From Agathobaculum butyriciproducens (lineage in GTDB: Bacteria > Bacillota > Clostridia > Oscillospirales > Butyricicoccaceae), in assembly GCA_003096535.1 (NCBI GenBank), contig QEKJ01000019.1:1-49297 (forward strand): a stretch of DNA of 49,297 nucleotides. The letters run 5' to 3'. Made by a program: the position numbers and the translations under genes. Shown piece after piece: positions 43,696-49,297 of this stretch. The notes below the pieces were generated by a model. That model ran no database searches, was not told where the DNA came from, and saw only the letters and a list, made by a program, of their open reading frames with translations. The stretch's first letter is position 1. The number at the start of each line of letters is the position of its first letter.

Positions 43696-44379
43696 TTACT
43701 TGCTCCAGGCTGCCTTGGCTGCGCCTTCCTTGAATACCTCGTGGAAGCCCTTGACATTCGCTGCAATGTCACCGCCGAACACGGCAGAACCTGCTACGAT
43801 AACGTCTGCACCGGCGGCTACGATGTCGGCGGTATTGTTCAGCTTTGCACCGCCGTCAATCTCCAGCTCGCACTTATAGCCATTCTTCTGGATTTCCGTG
43901 CGGACAGCCTTGATTTTGTCCATGCACTCCGGGATAAAGCCCTGACCGCCAAAGCCCGGCTCAACGGTCATGATGAGCACCATATCGCAATACGGCAGCA
44001 GCGGGAACAGCACCTCAGCGGGGGTTTTCGGCTTGATAACGCAGGCTGCCTTGACACCGGCTGCGCGGATTTTCTTCAGCTGCTCGAGCGTATCACCGTT
44101 GGACTCGTAGTGTACGGTGATGATATCCGAGCCGGCCTTGATGAAGTCATCCAGATACTGGTCCGGGTCCGAGATCATCAGATGTACATCGAGCACCTTG
44201 TCGGTTGCCTTGCGCAGCGCCTTAACCACCGGAGCGCCGATGGTGATATTCGGCACGAAGTGACCGTCCATAACGTCAACGTGAACATATTCCGCACCGG
44301 CATCGGTGGCAATTTTAATATCGCGTGCAAGATTTGCAAAATCTGCGGACAGAATAGACGGTGAGAGCTTGATTTCCAT
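43696..44379 (-). CDS. rpe: Ribulose-phosphate 3-epimerase
   Basis: A 227-residue TIM-barrel enzyme that interconverts ribulose 5-phosphate and xylulose 5-phosphate in the pentose phosphate pathway. Start KLSPSILSADFANL, metal-binding HVDVMDGHFVPN, and the phosphate loop EIDGGAK and VAGSAVFGG are all present. The ATG at 44379 has AGGAGG 7 nt upstream and fits the family start. An in-frame ATG at 44490 also has GGAGG and would add 37 Arg-rich residues, which the family lacks. Confidence 0.95.
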   Translation of the reverse strand: MEIKLSPSILSADFANLARDIKIATDAGAEYVHVDVMDGHFVPNITIGAPVVKALRKATDKVLDVHLMISDPDQYLDDFIKAGSDIITVHYESNGDTLEQLKKIRAAGVKAACVIKPKTPAEVLFPLLPYCDMVLIMTVEPGFGGQGFIPECMDKIKAVRTEIQKNGYKCELEIDGGAKLNNTADIVAAGADVIVAGSAVFGGDIAANVKGFHEVFKEGAAKAAWSK

Positions 44380-44516
44380 GACAGTTCCTCCTGTAACCGC
44401 AGAGTATTCCGCGGCATAATTTGATACCAGACGCGCCTGTATGCTCAACCGGTTTGCACGGCGCCGTCTTTTTGAATACGAGGGCGGCATGCACGGTCGC
44501 CCTCCTCTTGACTTAC

Positions 44517-44545
44517 ATTATATCACACCTCTTTGGAAATTGAAA
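44517..44545 (-). promoter_or_regulatory. Probable promoter of rpe
   Basis: TTTCAA (44545-44540), a 17-nt spacer and TATAAT (44522-44517), with TGA before the -10 making it an extended -10 promoter. Confidence 0.6.
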
Positions 44546-44548
44546 GGA

Positions 44549-44711
44549 AAGAGTGTGGAGTGGAGATAACATAACGTTTTCATCTTCTTCACACTGCTGC
44601 ATCTTGTCACATCCTGCGGTTTCCATTTTTAATGAGCTATACCCAGAAGAAGGCTGCACCACACCGTCAATTACCGTTTGCTAATTCCTGATTACTAATT
44701 TGTTCTAACGG
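44549..44711. repeat. Spacer with scattered heptamer-like units
   Basis: Within the 445-bp spacer between rpe and purL, GAGTGTG, GAGTGGA (44553-44566) and CTAATTC, CTGATTA, CTAATTT (44690-44710) follow the 7-nt pattern seen elsewhere. Apart from the two promoters, I see no gene, RNA or other signal in this spacer. Confidence 0.45.
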
Positions 44712-44761
44712 TATAGAAAACTTCTCCATCGAAATCAACAATATTTTGTCGCCCTCACCGA

Positions 44762-44790
44762 TTGATTTATCTGCGTGAAAAAGGTAGAAT
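44762..44790 (+). promoter_or_regulatory. Sigma-A promoter of purL
   Basis: TTGATT (44762-44767), a 17-nt spacer and TAGAAT (44785-44790), 34 nt before the ATG. No purine riboswitch is visible in the short leader. Confidence 0.65.
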
Positions 44791-44824
44791 AGAAGTATCA
44801 TGCAATAAAGGAGCGAACACGATC

Positions 44825-47800
44825 ATGAGCGTCAATCGTTGTTATTCCGAGAAAAAAAACGGCTTCGATGTCGAAGCACGCAGCCTGTTCTCCAGCCTGC
44901 ACGACCTGTTGGAAATCAAAAACCTGACTCATGTGCGCTATCTCTGCCGCTACGACGCAGAGGGACTTGCACCTGAGACCTACGAGAAGGCAAAGGGCAT
45001 CGTATTCTCCGAGCCTATGGCTGATGTGTGCTACGACGAGGACTTTCCCCGTCCGGAAGGCGCTCACACCATCCTTGCGGTAGAGCCGCTGCCCGGTCAG
45101 TTCGATCAGCGCGCCGATTCCTGCGAACAGTGCATCCAGCTGCTCACCGGCGGCGAACGCCCGACCGTTGCCGCTGCTAAAATCTACGTTCTGGAAGGCG
45201 AACTCACCGCTGAGGACATGGACAAGATTCGCGGCTACCTGATCAACCCCGTGGACACCCGCGAGGCTTCGATGGACAAGCCTGCTACCCTCAAGGTGGA
45301 ATACGCTATCCCGACCAGCGTTGCGTCCGTTGTCGGCTTCACCCACATGGACGAGAGTGCGCTCTCTGACCTGCTGCACCACATGGGTCTTGCGATGGAC
45401 CTTGACGACCTCAAGTTCCTGCAGACCTACTTCCGCGACACCGAGAAGCGCGACCCGACCATCACCGAAGTCCGCATGGTCGATACCTACTGGTCTGACC
45501 ACTGCCGCCACACCACCTTCCTCACCCAGATCGACGATGTAAAGTTTGAGGACCAGATGGTGCAGGACGCATTTGACCGCTACATGGCTGCCCGTGTGGA
45601 GGTCTACGGCGAGGAAAAGGCTGCCAAGCGTCCGGTAACGCTGATGGACATGGGCACCATCGCCGCTAAGGTGCTCAAAAAGCGCGGCTACCTGAAGAAT
45701 ATCGACGAGTCCGAGGAGATCAACGCCTGCTCCATTAAGGTAAAGGCACTCGTGAACGGCCACTACGAGGACTGGCTGCTCATGTTCAAGAACGAGACCC
45801 ATAACCACCCGACCGAGATCGAGCCGTTCGGCGGCGCGGCTACCTGCCTCGGCGGCGCCATCCGCGACCCGCTGTCTGGTCGCTCTTACGTTTATCAGGC
45901 GATGCGCGTGACCGGTGCGGGTGACCCGACCGTACCGCTGTCTGAGACCCTCGAACACAAGCTGCCGCAGCGCAAGCTGTGCCAGACTGCTGCTGCGGGC
46001 TACTCCTCCTATGGCAACCAGATTGGCCTTGCTACCGGTCTCGTACACGAGATTTACCATCCGGGCTATGTCGCAAAGCGCATGGAGATCGGCGCGGTAG
46101 TCGGCGCAGCTCCGCTGGAGAACGTCATCCGCGAGGTACCCGAGCCGGGCGACATCGTTATCCTGCTCGGCGGCAAGACCGGCCGCGACGGCTGCGGCGG
46201 CGCAACCGGCTCCTCCAAGAAGCACACCGAGGAATCCCTCGAAACCTGCGGCGCGGAAGTCCAGAAGGGCAATCCGCCGGAGGAGCGCAAGATTCAGCGT
46301 CTGTTCCGCGACGGCAACGTCACCCGCATGATCCGCCGCTGCAACGACTTCGGCGCGGGCGGTGTATCCGTTGCCATCGGCGAGCTGGCTGACGGTCTGG
46401 ACATCGACCTGAACGCCGTACCGAAGAAGTACGACGGTCTGGACGGCACCGAGCTGGCTATCTCCGAGTCGCAGGAGCGCATGGCTGTCGTTGTCCGTGC
46501 AAAGGACGTAGACGCTTTTATTGCCGCAGCTGCCAAGGAGAATATCGAGGCTGTTGTTGTCGCAACCGTTACCGACAAGAACCGCCTGTGCATGACCTGG
46601 AACGGCGTCAAGATTGTCGATGTTTCCCGCGATTTCCTCAACACCAACGGCTGCTCTAAGCACGTTGACGCAGAGGTTGGCGCACTGCCGACTCCGTCCA
46701 TCTCCTGCGCTCCGGCAGGCAATTCCGAGAAGGAAAAGCTGCTGAACCACGCCTCTACCCTCGGCATCTGCCTCGAGCGCGGTCTGGTTGAGCGTTTCGA
46801 CGGCTCCATCGGCGCAAGCTCGGTATTCATGCCGTTCGGCGGCAAGTATCAGCTCACCCCGACGCAGGTCATGGCGGCCACCATGCCGGCGCTGAACGGT
46901 CAGTGCGAGACCGCGTCCGTTATGGCGTTCGGCTTTGACCCGTATTTCACCGAGCAGAACCCGTATCTCGGCGCTTCCTCTGCGGTTATTGAGTCGGTAG
47001 CCAAGCTGGTCGCAGCGGGCTGTGACTTTGAGACCGCTTACCTCACCTTCCAGGAGTATTTCGAGCGTCTCGGCAAGGACCCGAAGCGTTTCGGCAAACC
47101 GCTCTCCGCGCTGCTGGGCGCATACACCGCACAAGAGAACCTGTGTCTGGCAGCCATCGGCGGCAAGGACTCCATGTCCGGCTCGTTCGACGATATGGAC
47201 GTACCTCCCACGCTGGTTTCCTTCGCAATCGCACCGCAGGACGCTTCCCGCCTCATCTCTCCTGAGTTCAAGGCGGCAGGTCATCCGGTTTACTTCTTCG
47301 ATGCACCGTACAATCAGGACGGCACGCCGGATTACACCACGCTCAAGTTCATGTGGAACGAGGTTGCAAACCTGATCGCGTCCGGCAAGGCGGTATCCGC
47401 GTGGGCGCTGTCCACCGGCGGTATCGCTGAGGGCGTTTGCAAGATGGCGCTCGGCAACAAGGTTGGCTTTAAGATGGACGATTCCTTCCCGTCTGACGCG
47501 CTGTACCTCAAGAACTTCGGCGGCATCCTGATCGAAGCCGCATCCGAACTCCCGGCTTACTGGCTGGTCGGCTATACCACCGACGATGAGAAGATCACGG
47601 TTGCCGGCGAGTCCGTAACGCTCGACGAGCTGACGAGCGCCTTCGAGGGCAAGCTCGAGAGCGTGTTCCCGACCAAGGCAGCTGCTTCCGACGAGCATCT
47701 GACCAAGGTTTCCTTCACCGAGCGCAATGTATCCGCTCCGGCAGTCAAGAGCGCAAAGCCGCTGGCCGTTATCCCGGTGTTCCCGGGCACCAACTGCGAG

Positions 47801-48556
47801 TACGACACCGCCCGTGCGGTCGAGAATGCAGGCGGCGCGGCTGAGATTGTCGTTGTCCGCAACTTCTCCGCGGATGCCCTCCGTGAGAGCGCAGAGCAGC
47901 TCGAGAACTCTATCCGCAAGGCGCAGATGGTTATCCTGCCGGGCGGCTTCTCCGGCGGTGACGAGCCGGACGGCTCGGGCAAGTTCATCGCGTCCTTCCT
48001 GCGTGACGCAGGCATCAAGGATAGCATCCACGAGCTGTTGAACAAGCGCGACGGCCTGATGCTCGGCATCTGCAACGGCTTCCAGGCGCTCATTAAGCTG
48101 GGTCTGGTTCCCTACGGCGAAATCCGTGACGAGATGACCGGCGACGACCCGACCCTGACGTTCAACCTCATCGGCCGCCACCAGAGCCGCTACGCCACCA
48201 CCCGCGTAGCCTCTGTGAAGAGCCCGTGGCTGTCCTCCTGCAACGTCGGTGACCTGCATTCCATCGCGTTCTCGCACGGTGAGGGTCGCTTCGTAGCGCC
48301 GCAGCACGTCATTGACGACCTGATTAAGAACGGTCAGGTGGCGTTCCAGTACACCGATCTGAACGGCGACCCGTCCATGGACATCGCGTGGAACCCGAAC
48401 GGCTCCATGTGCGCCATCGAGGGTATCACCTCGCCGGACGGCCGTGTCCTCGGCAAGATGGGCCACACCGAACGTTACAGCCCGTTCGTCGGCAAGAATA
48501 TCTACGGCGAAAAGTATCAGCCGCTGTTTGCAAACGGCGTGAAATACTTTAAGTAA
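44825..48556 (+). CDS. purL: Phosphoribosylformylglycinamidine synthase, single-chain
   Basis: A 1243-residue enzyme for the fourth step of purine synthesis (FGAR + Gln + ATP to FGAM). It is the long form in which the PurS-like region, two AIR-synthase-like halves and the glutaminase are in one chain. Visible are YWSDHCRHTTF and NETHNHPTEIEPFGGAAT in the catalytic half, and the C-terminal class I glutaminase (about 980-1243) with FPGTNCEYD, GICNGFQAL (nucleophile Cys1083) and SHGEGRF. GGAG lies upstream of the ATG at 44825. Monocistronic, ended by a strong terminator. Confidence 0.96.
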   Translation: MSVNRCYSEKKNGFDVEARSLFSSLHDLLEIKNLTHVRYLCRYDAEGLAPETYEKAKGIVFSEPMADVCYDEDFPRPEGAHTILAVEPLPGQFDQRADSCEQCIQLLTGGERPTVAAAKIYVLEGELTAEDMDKIRGYLINPVDTREASMDKPATLKVEYAIPTSVASVVGFTHMDESALSDLLHHMGLAMDLDDLKFLQTYFRDTEKRDPTITEVRMVDTYWSDHCRHTTFLTQIDDVKFEDQMVQDAFDRYMAARVEVYGEEKAAKRPVTLMDMGTIAAKVLKKRGYLKNIDESEEINACSIKVKALVNGHYEDWLLMFKNETHNHPTEIEPFGGAATCLGGAIRDPLSGRSYVYQAMRVTGAGDPTVPLSETLEHKLPQRKLCQTAAAGYSSYGNQIGLATGLVHEIYHPGYVAKRMEIGAVVGAAPLENVIREVPEPGDIVILLGGKTGRDGCGGATGSSKKHTEESLETCGAEVQKGNPPEERKIQRLFRDGNVTRMIRRCNDFGAGGVSVAIGELADGLDIDLNAVPKKYDGLDGTELAISESQERMAVVVRAKDVDAFIAAAAKENIEAVVVATVTDKNRLCMTWNGVKIVDVSRDFLNTNGCSKHVDAEVGALPTPSISCAPAGNSEKEKLLNHASTLGICLERGLVERFDGSIGASSVFMPFGGKYQLTPTQVMAATMPALNGQCETASVMAFGFDPYFTEQNPYLGASSAVIESVAKLVAAGCDFETAYLTFQEYFERLGKDPKRFGKPLSALLGAYTAQENLCLAAIGGKDSMSGSFDDMDVPPTLVSFAIAPQDASRLISPEFKAAGHPVYFFDAPYNQDGTPDYTTLKFMWNEVANLIASGKAVSAWALSTGGIAEGVCKMALGNKVGFKMDDSFPSDALYLKNFGGILIEAASELPAYWLVGYTTDDEKITVAGESVTLDELTSAFEGKLESVFPTKAAASDEHLTKVSFTERNVSAPAVKSAKPLAVIPVFPGTNCEYDTARAVENAGGAAEIVVVRNFSADALRESAEQLENSIRKAQMVILPGGFSGGDEPDGSGKFIASFLRDAGIKDSIHELLNKRDGLMLGICNGFQALIKLGLVPYGEIRDEMTGDDPTLTFNLIGRHQSRYATTRVASVKSPWLSSCNVGDLHSIAFSHGEGRFVAPQHVIDDLIKNGQVAFQYTDLNGDPSMDIAWNPNGSMCAIEGITSPDGRVLGKMGHTERYSPFVGKNIYGEKYQPLFANGVKYFK

Positions 48557-48566
48557 AGCCTGTGCA

Positions 48567-48593
48567 GAAAGCGCCCTCGGAGAGGGCGCTTTC
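48567..48593 (+). terminator. Terminator of purL
   Basis: A perfect 12-bp stem GAAAGCGCCCTC (48567-48578 with 48582-48593), 11 nt after the stop. Confidence 0.85.
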
Positions 48594-48616
48594 ACTGTTC
48601 ACGGATGCAATTATAC

Positions 48617-48730
48617 TTAATTAGTAATTAGTAGTTAGTAATTAAGAGCGCTGCCGCGCCAGTTAAGAAGATAAGCACTGGTGCGGCAGCACCTTTAATT
48701 ACTAATTCCCCATTACTAATTACTAATTAG
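48617..48730. repeat. Palindromic repeat element made of heptamers and a GC-rich core
   Basis: Two arms of about 47 nt are near-perfect inverse copies: TTAGTAA, TTAGTAG, TTAGTAA units plus GCTGCCGCGCCAGT on the left and ACTGGTGCGGCAGC plus TTACTAA-type units on the right, around a 13-nt loop. It could fold into a long hairpin. It has no ORF and lies between purL and the thioesterase gene. Confidence 0.75.
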
Positions 48731-48764
48731 CAGAACTGATTTCTAATTGAAAGAAGGTTTTTAG

Positions 48765-49181
48765 ATGGTTCCCTACGACCACAAAGTCCAATACTACGAA
48801 ACCGACGGCATGGGCATCGTCCACCACTCGAACTACATCCGCTGGTTCGAGGAGGCGCGCGTGGACCTGCTCGAGCAGCTCGGCTTTGGCTACGACCGCA
48901 TTGAAGAGGCCGGTTACAGCGGTCCGGTGCTGGAGGTCTCCTGCCAGTACAAAACCATGTCGAAATTCGGCGAAACCGTGCGAATCGAAGCATCTATCAC
49001 GCAGTACAACGGCGTGCGCATGACGCTGCACTACGATGTCTATGACAAGGCAACCGGCACGCTACGCTGTACCGGCGACAGCCGCCACTGCTTTATCAAC
49101 GCCGAGGGCAAACCGGCTATCCTCAAGCGCTGCTGGCCGGAGTTTGACGCGGCACTGGCTGCAAATACTGTCAAAGAATAA
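48765..49181 (+). CDS. YbgC/FadM-like acyl-CoA thioesterase (4HBT hot-dog fold)
   Basis: A 138-residue hot-dog-fold thioesterase. The start YDHKVQYYETDGMGIVHHSN holds the catalytic Asp of the 4-hydroxybenzoyl-CoA thioesterase signature, followed by YIRWFEEARVDLLEQLGF. It should hydrolyse acyl-CoA thioesters in the cytoplasm; chain length is unknown. GAAAGAAGG precedes the ATG. The right IS copy begins 21 nt after the stop and does not damage it. Confidence 0.9.
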   Translation: MVPYDHKVQYYETDGMGIVHHSNYIRWFEEARVDLLEQLGFGYDRIEEAGYSGPVLEVSCQYKTMSKFGETVRIEASITQYNGVRMTLHYDVYDKATGTLRCTGDSRHCFINAEGKPAILKRCWPEFDAALAANTVKE

Positions 49182-49202
49182 AAAAACCGTCATCTCTGCA
49201 TT

Positions 49203-49297
49203 TGAACTGCACCCCATTTGTTAGACAGTATGGTATACTATCTAACAAGTGGGGTGTTTTGCTATGCCAAAAGGAGTACCAAACAAACGATATACGC
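49203..49297 (+). mobile_element. 5' end of the same IS3-type element, right copy (runs off the window)
   Basis: The identical copy of bases 1-95 in inverted orientation, beginning TGAACTGCACCCC. An imperfect palindrome (49210-49255; arms ACCCCATTTGTTAGACAGTA and its near-complement) lies before the orfA start and could hide its ribosome site in read-through RNA. The TATACT inside it might serve as a -10 box. Insertion is intergenic here. Confidence 0.75.
49264..49297 (+). CDS. IS3-type transposase OrfA, N-terminal fragment (runs off the window)
   Basis: ATG at 49264 opens MPKGVPNKRYT, identical to the left copy. The remainder is outside the window. Confidence 0.6.
   Translation, partial: MPKGVPNKRYT

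Noticed and set aside
44380-44490. An N-terminal 37-residue Arg-rich extension of Rpe from the ATG at 44490
   Set aside because: It has a plausible GGAGG, but Rpe proteins start at the KLSPSILSADF segment, and the ATG at 44379 has the better AGGAGG.
44798-48595. A 1265-codon open frame on the minus strand opposite purL
   Set aside because: It is the antisense shadow of a GC-rich gene; its product has no recognisable domain, while the plus strand encodes a complete PurL. Similar long antisense frames opposite pncB (33407-34927), ftsH (38676-40391) and the ABC-F gene (9290-10936) were left out for the same reason.
1-49297. The window as a composite transposon bounded by two IS copies
   Set aside because: It carries core housekeeping genes (arg operon, purL, glyS, miaB) with no cargo or resistance genes, and the left IS sits inside mutS; two independent insertions are simpler.

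Overview
The window is a 49.3 kb stretch of a GC-rich Firmicute chromosome, most likely a gut Clostridia of the Oscillospiraceae/Butyricicoccaceae type. The grounds are the gene content and style: a TIGR03960/DUF2344 radical-SAM pair, single-chain PurL, eukaryote-type GlyRS, an FMN-riboswitch ECF transporter, SLH-anchored surface protein, strong AGGAGG ribosome sites with some TTG/GTG starts, and consensus sigma-A promoters with 17-nt spacers. The species assignment is inference. Both ends lie inside copies of the same IS3-type element in inverted orientation (bases 1-97 are the exact reverse complement of 49201-49297), so the window probably stops where an assembly could not cross a repeat.

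Region 1 (1-11.0 kb, nearly all minus strand): an RNA/DNA-maintenance operon (B12-type radical SAM protein, DUF2344, miaB, then mutS). mutS is cut after about 24 codons by the left IS copy. Upstream lie an ArsR regulator with a P-type metal ATPase that carries Asn where the phosphorylated Asp should be, an NfeD/SPFH membrane pair, a DUF2752 protein and an ABC-F ATPase with one degenerate ATP site. Region 2 (11.1-16.5 kb): nitroreductase, sirtuin, metY behind a possible leader peptide, glyS, tRNA-Ala(CGC) and a DUF1653 gene. Region 3 (16.5-24 kb): a heavily deleted prophage/ICE remnant (DUF2815 gene, HTH gene, S24 repressor, integrase), tRNA-Val(TAC), a 1214-residue MBG/SLH surface protein, an AT-rich gap and a dead IS256-type transposase.

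Region 4 (24.1-33.3 kb): ribU under an FMN riboswitch and a complete seven-gene arginine operon argG-H-C-J-B-D-F, transcribed leftward from one promoter. It carries all steps from N-acetylglutamate to arginine (ArgJ recycles the acetyl group); carbamoyl phosphate must come from elsewhere. Region 5 (33.3-49.3 kb): pncB, an MFS transporter, an alpha/beta hydrolase, a MIF-like tautomerase, a marR-ftsH operon with a palindromic operator, a HAD-ROK pair, two unknown membrane proteins, rpe, purL and a 4HBT thioesterase.

Many intergenic spacers carry short tandem heptamers (such as TTGAGAA or TTAGTAA), often starting right after a stop codon. I found no CRISPR array, defence island, toxin-antitoxin pair, secondary-metabolite cluster or obviously new multigene system. 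The most notable items are the mutS interruption, the D-to-N substitution in the P-type ATPase, the heptamer repeats and the metY leader ORF.
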